A DNA stretch of 64,000 nt from Mesorhizobium_K sp040049215 (GTDB taxonomy: Bacteria > Pseudomonadota > Alphaproteobacteria > Rhizobiales > Rhizobiaceae), in NCBI RefSeq assembly GCF_040049215.1, contig NZ_JBDZDN010000002.1:558001-622000 (forward strand), in the 5' to 3' direction. The position numbers and the translations under genes were made by a program. The notes beneath the pieces were generated by a model, which made no database searches, was not told the DNA's origin, and worked only from the letters and a program-made list of their open reading frames with translations. This document shows positions 16,442-24,535 of the stretch, in pieces; within the stretch, counting starts at the first letter, position 1; every line of letters begins with the position of its first letter.

Positions 16442-17766
16442 CCCTTCGGCCCGAGCGACGCCAGCAGCGTTTCGATCTTCTTTGTGTCGCGCTCTCCGGT
16501 GGCGCGCCGCTTGACCTCTACCTCTCCGGCGGCCGCGCCGCGCGGCCCGACGATCACTTGCCACGGAATGCCGATCAGGTCGGCGGTGGCGAATTTTCCG
16601 CCGGCGCGCTGGTCGGTATCGTCGTAAAGCACATCCAGCCCGGCTGCCCGGTGCGCGGCGTAAAGCTGCTCGCACAGACGGTCGCAGTCGGCGTCGCCGA
16701 CCTTCATGTTGATGATCACGACATCGAAGGGCGCGACGGATTCCGGCCAGATGATGCCGTTCTCGTCATGGCTCGCCTCGATGATCGCCGCGATCAGCCG
16801 CGTCGGCCCGATGCCGTAGGAACCCATCGAGACGAAATGGTCCTTGCCATCGGGTCCGGTCACCTTGGCACCCATCGGCTTCGAATATTTGTCGCCGAAA
16901 TGGAAGATGTGGCCGACCTCGATGCCGCGCGCCGACAGCCGGTCGCCGTCCGGGATCGAAGCCCAGGCGGTCTCGTCGTGCATCTCGTCGGTCGCGGCAT
17001 AGGGAGTTGTCCATTCCCTGACGATGCCGCCGATCTCGGCGTCGTTGCCGAAGTCGGTATCTTCTCCGGGCACGGGAAGGCTGAGGAAATCGCGGTGGCA
17101 GAAGACCTGGCTCTCGCCGGTGTCGGCAAGGATGATGAATTCATGGCTGAGGTCGCCGCCGATCGGACCGGTGTCGGCGCGCATCGGGATCGCCTGCAGG
17201 CCCAGCCGCGTGAAGGTGCGCAGGTATGACACGAACATGCGGTTGTAGGCAGCCTTCGCCCCTTCGAAGTCGAGGTCGAAGGAATAGGCGTCCTTCATCA
17301 GGAACTCGCGCGAACGCATGACGCCGAAGCGCGGCCGCACCTCGTCGCGGAACTTCCACTGGATGTGGTAGAGGTTGAGCGGCAGGTCCTTGTAGGAGCG
17401 CACGTAGGAGCGGAATATTTCCGTCACCATCTCCTCGTTGGTGGGGCCGAAGAGCATGTCGCGTTCGTGGCGATCCTTGATGCGCAGCATCTCCTTGCCG
17501 TAATCGTCGTAGCGACCGCTCTCGCGCCAGAGTTCGGCCGACTGGATGGTCGGCATGAGGATTTCGAGCGCGCCGGCGCGGTTCTGCTCCTCGCGCACGA
17601 TCTGGCAGACCTTGTCGAGAACACGTTTTCCAAGCGGCAGCCAGGAGAAGCTGCCGGCGGCCTGCTGGCGGACTATGCCGGCGCGCAACATCAGCCGGTG
17701 CGAGACGATTTCGGCTTCGCGCGGGTTCTCTTTGAGTATGGGCAGGAAATAGCGCGACAGCCGCAT
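16438..17766 (-). CDS. proS: Prolyl-tRNA synthetase
   Basis: ProS charges tRNA-Pro. The 442-residue product starts MRLSRYFLPI and carries the class II motifs: motif 1 around ALEILMPTIQ, motif 2 FRDEVRPRFGVMRSREFLMKD (quoted in part: RFGVMRSREF) and motif 3 SYGIGPTRLIAAI. The C-terminal anticodon-binding domain holds VIINMKVGD and PWQVIVGPRG. At about 440 residues it is the short alphaproteobacterial form without the bulky editing insertion. The open frame continues upstream to 17949, but length and homology favour the ATG at 17766. It heads the proS-lolC/E-lolD run. Confidence 0.95.
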   Translation of the reverse strand: MRLSRYFLPILKENPREAEIVSHRLMLRAGIVRQQAAGSFSWLPLGKRVLDKVCQIVREEQNRAGALEILMPTIQSAELWRESGRYDDYGKEMLRIKDRHERDMLFGPTNEEMVTEIFRSYVRSYKDLPLNLYHIQWKFRDEVRPRFGVMRSREFLMKDAYSFDLDFEGAKAAYNRMFVSYLRTFTRLGLQAIPMRADTGPIGGDLSHEFIILADTGESQVFCHRDFLSLPVPGEDTDFGNDAEIGGIVREWTTPYAATDEMHDETAWASIPDGDRLSARGIEVGHIFHFGDKYSKPMGAKVTGPDGKDHFVSMGSYGIGPTRLIAAIIEASHDENGIIWPESVAPFDVVIINMKVGDADCDRLCEQLYAAHRAAGLDVLYDDTDQRAGGKFATADLIGIPWQVIVGPRGAAAGEVEVKRRATGERDTKKIETLLASLGPKG

Positions 17767-17979
17767 TGTGCTTCCGTGAAAAGGCGATGGTGATTGCGCC
17801 GGAATCGGCAGGCCATGCGAAACGCATGTACGCGCTTCATAGCCATTTCGTGGCGGAATGGAAACCCGCAGGCGGGCGGTGACCGCCCGGCGTTTTGGTG
17901 CTGTCCGTTTGACGGGCACGCCTTGCTCTAGAATTGTGCATTGCAGCATATCTGCAACGCTTCCGACGCAAAATTCCGC

Positions 17980-18008
17980 GTGACAATTTGTCCGGCCTTA
18001 GGCTAGTG
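17980..18008 (+). promoter_or_regulatory. Promoter for small RNA candidate
   Basis: GTGACA (17980-17985) and CTAGTG (18003-18008) are separated by 17 bases and fit the alphaproteobacterial sigma-70 pattern. Transcription would start near 18014-18016. No coding sequence follows on the plus strand before the terminator at 18137-18164. Confidence 0.5.
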
Positions 18009-18014
18009 TGCCCC

Positions 18015-18164
18015 CATAAATGAGAGGGCGGAGCAAAATCTGCCCTCCTACGCGGTCAAAGTCTTGGGAGGATGCGATCTAGGCGCGGTTATTCGCTGCC
18101 GCCGGACACCGGAAACAGATCGGACGCGTTCAAATTGCAAGGCCTCGTGCCTTGCTTTTTTTTT
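18015..18164 (+). ncRNA. Candidate small RNA between proS and the DUF1467 gene
   Basis: About 150 bases with its own promoter and a strong terminator, and no convincing reading frame. A 9-bp hairpin, GAGGGCGGA/TCTGCCCTC with loop GCAAAA, lies near the 5' end (18024-18047), followed by a CTCC-containing unpaired stretch. Length and position next to proS suggest one of the conserved rhizobial trans-acting sRNA families (alpha-r9 is the first to test), but I cannot confirm membership from memory. The 428-base gap from 17767 to 18194 holds nothing else I recognise. Confidence 0.6.
18137..18164 (+). terminator. Rho-independent terminator
   Basis: A 7-bp GC-rich stem GCAAGGC/GCCTTGC with loop CTCGT is followed directly by nine T residues on the plus strand. 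On the minus strand only AATTT follows, so it should work mainly in the plus direction, ending the small RNA. Confidence 0.88.
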
Positions 18165-18194
18165 GTGCAATCAAAAGTTTGCCGACAAAACTTG

Positions 18195-18485
18195 CTAAGT
18201 GGATGACGTAACGTCACTTCTGAAGTCGGGGGCAATTCTCGGTATGTCGTCAAGGCTGAGTCCCAGCCCTCTGGTCAGCAGGTAGAAGACCCCGAGAATG
18301 ATCGCCGAAACGATGGTCGTGCGCACCACGGCGCGCAGCATGTGCGGGCCTCTCGGCGCGCTCGAAACGGTGCCGAGCGTGACCCCGTCTTCCTCGTCCT
18401 GCGTCTTCAACCCGAAGGGCAAAGTGGCGAAGAGGACGATCCACCAGAGGATGAAATATACAGCCGCGACGGAGACCCACGTCAT
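18195..18485 (-). CDS. DUF1467-family small membrane protein
   Basis: A 96-residue protein with two membrane helices (about 5-25 and 55-75) linked by a polar loop with LPFGLKTQDEEDG, the usual DUF1467 signature. Its function is unknown; it is a typical alphaproteobacterial neighbour of mce and rnjA. The ATG overlaps the mce stop by 4 bases, so it is translated with that gene. Confidence 0.85.
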   Translation of the reverse strand: MTWVSVAAVYFILWWIVLFATLPFGLKTQDEEDGVTLGTVSSAPRGPHMLRAVVRTTIVSAIILGVFYLLTRGLGLSLDDIPRIAPDFRSDVTSST

Positions 18486-18886
18486 GCTTGTTCGAGCTCG
18501 ACCAAAGTGCCTGCAAAGTCCTTCGGGTGGAGGAAGAGAACCGGCTTGCCGTGGGCGCCGATCTTCGGCGTGCCGTCGCCGAGCACGCGCGCGCCTGACG
18601 CCTTGAGGCGGTCGCGCGCGGCGAGAATGTCATCCACCTCGTAGCAGATGTGATGCATGCCGCCGGCCGGGTTTTTTTCGAGGAAGCAGGCGATCGGCGA
18701 GCCCTCGCCCAGCGGCTCGAGAAGCTCGATTTTCGAGTTGCCGGTATCGATGAAAACGACGGTCACGCCATGCTCCGGCATCGCCTGCGGTGCGCTCACT
18801 TTGGCGCCGAGCGTGTCCCGATAAATAGCGCTCGCAGCAGCGAGGTCCGGTACCGCTATGGCGACATGGTTCAGGCGTCCAAGCAT
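18482..18886 (-). CDS. mce: Methylmalonyl-CoA epimerase
   Basis: Mce interconverts (R)- and (S)-methylmalonyl-CoA, feeding the B12-dependent mutase in propionyl-CoA degradation. The 134-residue glyoxalase-fold protein has LNHVAIAVPDL at the start and conserved metal-site residues: His in LNHVAI (H6), KIELLEPLGE, HHICYEVDD and the final LVELEQ Glu. The link with cobalamin is that its pathway partner uses B12. A 7-copy heptamer repeat ends 8 bases upstream of the ATG, where a ribosome-binding sequence would be expected; the frame is open through the repeat, so a longer N-terminus cannot be excluded. Confidence 0.92.
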   Translation of the reverse strand: MLGRLNHVAIAVPDLAAASAIYRDTLGAKVSAPQAMPEHGVTVVFIDTGNSKIELLEPLGEGSPIACFLEKNPAGGMHHICYEVDDILAARDRLKASGARVLGDGTPKIGAHGKPVLFLHPKDFAGTLVELEQA

Positions 18887-18894
18887 GGGATTCC

Positions 18895-18943
18895 GTGAGT
18901 AGTGAGTAGTGAGTAGTGAGTAGTGAGTAGTGAGTAGTGAGTA
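18895..18943. repeat. Seven perfect copies of a 7-base tandem repeat
   Basis: GTGAGTA is repeated seven times without error, immediately upstream of mce. A partial inverted copy, CTCACTACTCACTATCTCAC, lies at about 19012-19031, spanning the end of rnjA, so the two could pair across the intergenic spacer. Slippage by one unit would shift any reading frame that runs through it. Confidence 0.95.
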
Positions 18944-19026
18944 CAACATAAGACCCCTAGCGGCTGTCTCCAACCGCTCAGTGCGCCCCATACCGTTCAC
19001 TGATCACAACCTCACTACTCACTATC

Positions 19027-20697
19027 TCACCTCGTCACAAACACCGTCACCAGCGGCTTCTTGCCCCAGGCCTCGATTGCGGCGCCGCGAACGGCGCGGC
19101 GAACTGCCTCCTGCACGAGATCGAGATCCTTGCGGCGCTGGCGCGGGATGCTTTCGAACGCGCCGATCGCCGCGGTCAGCATCAGTTCTTCGAGAGCCTC
19201 GCCGCGCTGGTTCAGCTTGGCGACGCCGATCGCGACGATGTCGGGATCGCCGGCCATCGCGTATTTCTCGTCGAGCACCACGTTGACCGCCACATGACCG
19301 GCGAAGGAAAGCTTTCGGCGCTCGCGTATGCCGGTCGCCTCGTCGTCGCCGACCAGCCGCCCGTCCTTATAGATGCGGCCAAACGGCACCTTGTCCAGAA
19401 TCTCGGCAGCGCCCGGCGCAAGGCGGATCATGTCGCCGTTGCGGACCTGCGCCACCTCAGGGATGCCCGACTGCGACATCAGCGCGCCTTGCGCCACCAG
19501 ATGCGCCGCCTCGCCATGCACCGGAATGCCGATGCGCGGGCGCGTCCATTCGTACATCTTGCGCAGTTCGCTGCGGCGCGGATGGCCGGAGACATGCACC
19601 AGCGCCTCGCCGTCTTCGATGATCCTGATGCCCTGGTCGATGAGCTGGTTCTTGATTTCCAGGATCGCCTTTTCGTTGCCGGGAATGGTGCGCGACGAGA
19701 ACACGACGATGTCGCCCGGTGAAAACGCCACCGTCTTCATCTCGTCGCGCGCCAGCTTGGCGAGAGCGGCCCGCGCCTCTCCCTGGCTGCCGGTGCAGAT
19801 GATGACGAGGTTCTCGCGCGGGATGAAGCCGTAATCCTCCTCGGCGATGAACTCCGGAATACCTTCCATGTAGCCGAGTTCGCCGGCGACGCTGATCATG
19901 CGCTTGAGCGAACGGCCGAGCACAAGGACCTGCCGCCCGCAATCGCGCGCGGCCTCGGCGATCGAACGCACGCGTCCGACATTCGACGAGAAGGTGGTGA
20001 CCGCGACGCGGCCCGGCGCTTTCTCGATGACGCCGCGCAGGCCTGCCCCCACCGCCTGCTCGGACGGCGACTCGCCTTCGCGCAGCGCATTGGTGGAATC
20101 GCAGATCAGCGCCAGCACGCCGGCGTCGCCCAGCGCCCGGAAACGCGCCTCGTCGGTCATCGGACCGATCTCGGGGGCGGGATCGAGCTTCCAGTCGCCG
20201 GTATGGATGACGGTGCCGAGCGGCGTGGTGATCGCAAGCGAGACGGGCTCGGGGATGGAATGGCTGACCGGTATGGCCTCGATCCTGAACGGACCGATCT
20301 CGAACGTGTCGCCGGCGCGGTAGATCGTCACCGGGATTTTCGGCGCGTTGTGCTCGCCCTGCCGCTTGGCCTCGAGCAGCCCGGCCGCGAAGGGCGTCAT
20401 CCAGACCGGCGCCTTGAGCCGCGGCCACAATTCGTGCAGCGCGCCGTAGTGATCCTCATGGGCGTGCGTGATGACGATACCGCGCAGGTTCGCGACCTGC
20501 TCCTCGATGAAGCGGATGTCTGGGAGCACGAGATCGACGCCGGGCAGCGTCGCATCGGGAAAGGTCACGCCGACATCGACGACGATCCATTCGCGTTTGC
20601 TCGCCGGACCGAAGCCGTAGAGCGCGAAATTCATGCCAATCTCGCCGACGCCGCCGAGCGGCAGGAAGACGAGTTCCGGTCCGGAAGATTTTACCAT
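19027..20697 (-). CDS. rnjA: Ribonuclease J
   Basis: RNase J is a metallo-beta-lactamase/beta-CASP nuclease with 5'-3' exo- and endonuclease activity in RNA processing. The 556-residue product has the zinc motif HAHEDH (78-83), further ligands in HTGDWK and CDSTNA, beta-CASP motifs around TTFSSNVGR and SSRTIPGNE, and the family motif VHVSGHP in the C-terminal part. It lies 19 bases after birA at the end of the complex I block, an order common in this bacterial group. Confidence 0.94.
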   Translation of the reverse strand: MVKSSGPELVFLPLGGVGEIGMNFALYGFGPASKREWIVVDVGVTFPDATLPGVDLVLPDIRFIEEQVANLRGIVITHAHEDHYGALHELWPRLKAPVWMTPFAAGLLEAKRQGEHNAPKIPVTIYRAGDTFEIGPFRIEAIPVSHSIPEPVSLAITTPLGTVIHTGDWKLDPAPEIGPMTDEARFRALGDAGVLALICDSTNALREGESPSEQAVGAGLRGVIEKAPGRVAVTTFSSNVGRVRSIAEAARDCGRQVLVLGRSLKRMISVAGELGYMEGIPEFIAEEDYGFIPRENLVIICTGSQGEARAALAKLARDEMKTVAFSPGDIVVFSSRTIPGNEKAILEIKNQLIDQGIRIIEDGEALVHVSGHPRRSELRKMYEWTRPRIGIPVHGEAAHLVAQGALMSQSGIPEVAQVRNGDMIRLAPGAAEILDKVPFGRIYKDGRLVGDDEATGIRERRKLSFAGHVAVNVVLDEKYAMAGDPDIVAIGVAKLNQRGEALEELMLTAAIGAFESIPRQRRKDLDLVQEAVRRAVRGAAIEAWGKKPLVTVFVTR

Positions 20698-20716
20698 TTA
20701 GGTTCCTTGCCCGCGC

Positions 20717-21544
20717 TCACGCGGCGCCTGCGGATGCGACCGCGCCGAAATGCACGTCGCCCGCCGCGATTTTCACAATACCGCTGTCCGCCCGGATGAC
20801 GAAACGGCAATCCTCGTCGATGGTCTCGAACACGCCGCGCACGACGTTGCCGTCGACACGCACGGCGACTTCCGAGCCGAGCCCCGCGGCGCGCGACAGC
20901 CAGCGCTGCCTTATCCGCGTCAGTCCCGCGCCGCGATCCCATAGGCGGACATTCTCGTTCCAGGCATCCGAGAGCGCCAGAAACAGCGTCTCGGCATCAC
21001 CGTTGAAACGGAGAGCTTTGAGCGAGGTTGCCGGATAGGGAACGTCCTCGGGATGCGTCACGACGTTTACGCCGATGCCGATCGCAAGCGCTACTCGGTC
21101 GCTGGGCAGCAGCGAGGATTCAAGCAGTATGCCGGCGAGCTTCGCCCCGTCGGCCAGCACATCGTTCGGCCATTTGAGCTCGAAACGGTCACCCCCTCTC
21201 CCCTGCCCGGCCGCGTCCGCCGCGATGGCAATGCGCCGGTCAGGCACGACGGCGTCGAGCGCGTCGGCAAGCGCCAGACCGGCGACGAAGCCGAGCGTCG
21301 CGGCGAGTTTCAGTTCGTAGGCTTCGACCAGAAGCAGCGTCGCGGCGAGGTTGCCTTCGGGCGTCGCCCAGGCGCGGCCGCGCCGGCCGCGCCCGCTTTC
21401 CTGCCGCTTCGAGACAACCCAGAGCTTTCCGGGATCGCCAGCCGATGCACGCTGAAGCGCGATCGCGTTGGTCGAGCCGACACTGTCATGCGCTTCGAGC
21501 CGGTAACCTTCCGCGATTGCCGTCGGAGCGAGCGAAAACGCCAT
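20717..21544 (-). CDS. birA: Biotin--[acetyl-CoA carboxylase] ligase
   Basis: BirA attaches biotin to carboxylase carrier proteins. The 275-residue protein has the catalytic domain only: HDSVGSTNAIAL, the biotinyl-AMP loop GRGRRGRAW (51-59), KWPND (124-128) and GAKLAGIL (133-140), then a small C-terminal domain. It lacks the N-terminal DNA-binding domain, so it should not repress biotin genes itself. The ATG overlaps the nuoN stop by one base (TGATG), and the pair nuoN-birA is common in Alphaproteobacteria. Confidence 0.93.
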   Translation of the reverse strand: MAFSLAPTAIAEGYRLEAHDSVGSTNAIALQRASAGDPGKLWVVSKRQESGRGRRGRAWATPEGNLAATLLLVEAYELKLAATLGFVAGLALADALDAVVPDRRIAIAADAAGQGRGGDRFELKWPNDVLADGAKLAGILLESSLLPSDRVALAIGIGVNVVTHPEDVPYPATSLKALRFNGDAETLFLALSDAWNENVRLWDRGAGLTRIRQRWLSRAAGLGSEVAVRVDGNVVRGVFETIDEDCRFVIRADSGIVKIAAGDVHFGAVASAGAA

Positions 21545-22986
21545 CAGAAGAATGTCTTGGCGGCGGTTTCGGCGTAGCTGCTGACCGATCCGCCGATCCA
21601 CGGCAGCACGTAGAACAGGATGAATGCGCCCGAGAGGCCGAGCACGAAGCGCAAGGCACCCGACATCGGCAGGAAGCCGCCGACCGGCTCGTCGAACCAC
21701 ATGATCTTGATGATGCGGAGATAATAGTATGCACCCACGACCGAGGCGAGCACGCCGATCACCGACAGGGCATAGAGCCCTGCGTTGATCGCGGCGAGGA
21801 AGACATACCACTTGGCCCAGAAACCGGCGAGCGGCGGAATGCCCGCCAGCGAGAACATCAGGATGGTGAGGATGGTGGCCATAACCGGATTGGTGGTGGA
21901 GAGGCCGGCAAGATCGCCGATCTCCTCGACGTTCCCCTCCTTGCGCCGCATAGCCAGGATGAAGGCGAAGGTGCCGAGCGTCATCACCAGATAGATCAGC
22001 ATGTAGATCGCGACGCCGCGCACGCCGTCCTGGCTGTTGGCGGCCAAGCCCACCAGGGCGAAGCCGACATGGCCGATCGAGGAATAGGCCATCAGCCGCT
22101 TGATGTTCCTCTGCCCGATCGCAGCGAAGGCGCCCAGCGCCATCGAGGCGATGGAGATGAACACGATGATCTGCTGCCAGTCGACGGCAAGCGGCTCGAA
22201 AGCGCCCATCACGACGCGCACGATGAGTGCCATCGCTGCCATCTTGGGCGCGGCCGCGAAGAAGGCGGTGACCGGCGTCGGCGCGCCTTCATAGACGTCG
22301 GGCGTCCACATGTGGAACGGCACCGCGGAGATCTTGAAGCAGAGGCCGGCAAGAATGAAGACCAGCCCGAACACCACGCCGAGCTGCCGCTCGCCGCCGG
22401 CGAGCGTGGCGGCGATCTCAGCGAACCCGGTGTTGCCGGTGTAGCCGTAGACGAGGCTGATGCCGTAGAGCAGCATGCCCGACGACAGCGCACCGAGGAC
22501 GAAATACTTCAGGCCGGCCTCGGTGGAGCGAAGGCTGTCGCGGTTGATAGCGGCGACCACGTAGAGCGCCAGCGACTGGAGCTCGAGGCCGAGATAGAGC
22601 GCGATCATGTCGTTGGCGGAGATCATCAAGAGCATGCCGAGCGTGGCGAGCAGCACCAGGACAGGGTATTCGAACTTGTCGAATTTCTGCTCCCTCGCAA
22701 AGCCGGTCGACATGACCAGAGTCAGCGCCGAGCCGACAAGCGTCAACAGCTTCATGAAGCGCGCGAAGGGATCGGAGACGAAGGCGTCGCCGAAGGCCCT
22801 CCCGTCCACGCCGGCAAACAGCATCCAGCCGCCGGCGGCAACGAGCAGCAGTACGGCCAGTGCGTTGACGAAGCCGTAGGCGCGTTCGCTGGAATAGACG
22901 CCGATCATCAAAAGCGCCATCGCGCCGACCGCGAGGATCAGCTCGGGCGTCAGCAGGGAGAGGCTGGAAGTCAGTTCCGGCGTCAT
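21544..22986 (-). CDS. nuoN: NADH-quinone oxidoreductase subunit N
   Basis: NuoN is one of three antiporter-like subunits that pump protons in complex I. The 480-residue product has about 14 membrane helices, with the family features KYFVLGALSSGMLLYG and FHMWTPDVYEGAPTPVTAFF (in part: WTPDVYEGAP) around the key Lys residues. The frame is open upstream to 23079, but the ATG at 22986 gives the expected start (MTPELTSS). It is 10 bases after nuoM and the last nuo gene. Confidence 0.96.
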   Translation of the reverse strand: MTPELTSSLSLLTPELILAVGAMALLMIGVYSSERAYGFVNALAVLLLVAAGGWMLFAGVDGRAFGDAFVSDPFARFMKLLTLVGSALTLVMSTGFAREQKFDKFEYPVLVLLATLGMLLMISANDMIALYLGLELQSLALYVVAAINRDSLRSTEAGLKYFVLGALSSGMLLYGISLVYGYTGNTGFAEIAATLAGGERQLGVVFGLVFILAGLCFKISAVPFHMWTPDVYEGAPTPVTAFFAAAPKMAAMALIVRVVMGAFEPLAVDWQQIIVFISIASMALGAFAAIGQRNIKRLMAYSSIGHVGFALVGLAANSQDGVRGVAIYMLIYLVMTLGTFAFILAMRRKEGNVEEIGDLAGLSTTNPVMATILTILMFSLAGIPPLAGFWAKWYVFLAAINAGLYALSVIGVLASVVGAYYYLRIIKIMWFDEPVGGFLPMSGALRFVLGLSGAFILFYVLPWIGGSVSSYAETAAKTFF

Positions 22987-22996
22987 GGTTGCGCCC

Positions 22997-24502
22997 TCAG
23001 TTCGCCGCCGCGACTGGCGCGGCGTCGAGAGAAATGGTGACTGTGTTGACGAGCGCCTCGACCGAGGTCGCGGTGGCATCGAGGATCGGCGCCGGATAGA
23101 CGCCGAAGAAGATGACGAGCACGATCAGCGGGTAGAGGATGGCCTTCTCCCGCGGCGAAAGGTCGAGCAGGCCCTCCAGGCTTTCCTTGGTGAGAGCGCC
23201 GAAGATCACCTTGCGGTAGAGCCAGAGCGCGTAGCAGGCCGACAGGATGACCCCCGTGGTGGCGAACAGCGCCACCCAGGTGTTGACCCTGAAGACGCCG
23301 AGCAGGGTCAGGAACTCGCCGATGAAGCCGCTGGTGCCAGGCAGGCCGACATTGGCCATGGTGAAGACCATGAACGCCACGGCGTATTTCGGCATGTTGT
23401 TGACCAGCCCGCCATAGGCAGCGATCTCGCGCGTGTGCATGCGGTCGTAGATGACGCCGACGCACAGGAACAGCGCGCTGGAAACAAGGCCGTGCGACAG
23501 CATCTGGAAGATGGCGCCCTGGACGCCCTCCTGGTTCATCGCGAAGATGCCCATCGTCACGAAACCCATATGCGCTACGGACGAATACGCGATCAGCTTC
23601 TTCATGTCCTCCTGCATCAGCGCGACCAGCGATGTGTAGATGATCGCGACCACCGAGAGCGTGAAGATCAGCGGCGCGAAATCGGCCGACGCCAGCGGGA
23701 ACATCGGCAGCGAGAAGCGCAGGAAGCCGTATCCGCCCATCTTCAGGAGGATGCCGGCCAGGATGACGGAGCCGGCGGTCGGCGCCTCGACGTGGGCGTC
23801 CGGCAGCCAGGTGTGCACCGGCCACATCGGCATCTTCACCGCGAAGGAGGCGAAGAAGGCGAGCCATAGCCAGGTCTGCATGTTGGCCGGGAAGTTGTGC
23901 GTCAGAAGCGTGGGTATGTCGGTGGTACCGGACTGGAACAACATCGCCATGATGGCAAGCAGCATCAGCACCGAGCCGAGCAGCGTGTAGAGGAAGAACT
24001 TGAACGAGGCGTAGACGCGCCGCTTGCCGCCCCAGACGCCGATGATGATGAACATCGGGATCAGGCCGCCTTCGAAGAAGACGTAGAAGAGCACGATGTC
24101 GAGCGCGCAGAACACGCCGATCATCAGCGTCTCGAGCAGCAGGAAGGAGATCATGTAGGCCTTCACGCGCTTCTCGATCGCTTCCCAGCTCGCCAGGATG
24201 CAGAGCGGCATCAGGAAGGTCGTCAGGATGACGAACAGCATCGAAATGCCGTCGACGCCCATGTGGTAGGAGATGCCTGAATCCAGCCAGTCGAACTTCT
24301 CGACCATCTGGAAGCCCGGCACGGAATTGTCGAAGTCGATCCAGATCAACAGCGAGATCACGAAGGTGGCGATCGTCGTCCACAGTGCGATGGCCCGGAT
24401 ATTGCGGCGCGCGTTCGGCCCCTCGTCCCGGATGAACAGGATCAGCAATATGCCGACCAGCGGCAGGAACGTGACCGTGGAAAGGATTGGCCAGTCGGTC
24501 AT
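22997..24502 (-). CDS. nuoM: NADH-quinone oxidoreductase subunit M
   Basis: NuoM is an antiporter-like proton-pumping subunit, here 501 residues with about 14 helices. Typical features are GVDGISMLFVILTTFLMPL near the start, the region AFFASFAVKMPMWPVHTWLP (in part: KMPMWPVHTWLPDAH) with a proton-path Lys, and SSVAHMGFV in the second half. It starts at an ATG 33 bases after nuoL. Confidence 0.96.
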   Translation of the reverse strand: MTDWPILSTVTFLPLVGILLILFIRDEGPNARRNIRAIALWTTIATFVISLLIWIDFDNSVPGFQMVEKFDWLDSGISYHMGVDGISMLFVILTTFLMPLCILASWEAIEKRVKAYMISFLLLETLMIGVFCALDIVLFYVFFEGGLIPMFIIIGVWGGKRRVYASFKFFLYTLLGSVLMLLAIMAMLFQSGTTDIPTLLTHNFPANMQTWLWLAFFASFAVKMPMWPVHTWLPDAHVEAPTAGSVILAGILLKMGGYGFLRFSLPMFPLASADFAPLIFTLSVVAIIYTSLVALMQEDMKKLIAYSSVAHMGFVTMGIFAMNQEGVQGAIFQMLSHGLVSSALFLCVGVIYDRMHTREIAAYGGLVNNMPKYAVAFMVFTMANVGLPGTSGFIGEFLTLLGVFRVNTWVALFATTGVILSACYALWLYRKVIFGALTKESLEGLLDLSPREKAILYPLIVLVIFFGVYPAPILDATATSVEALVNTVTISLDAAPVAAAN

Positions 24503-24535
24503 TGGGAACCCATGTAACGTGGATGCAGCATGGCT

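Noticed and set aside
18895..18943. GTGAGTA repeats as a CRISPR array or origin iterons
   Set aside because: Units are only 7 bases, contiguous and without spacers; there are no cas or replication genes nearby.
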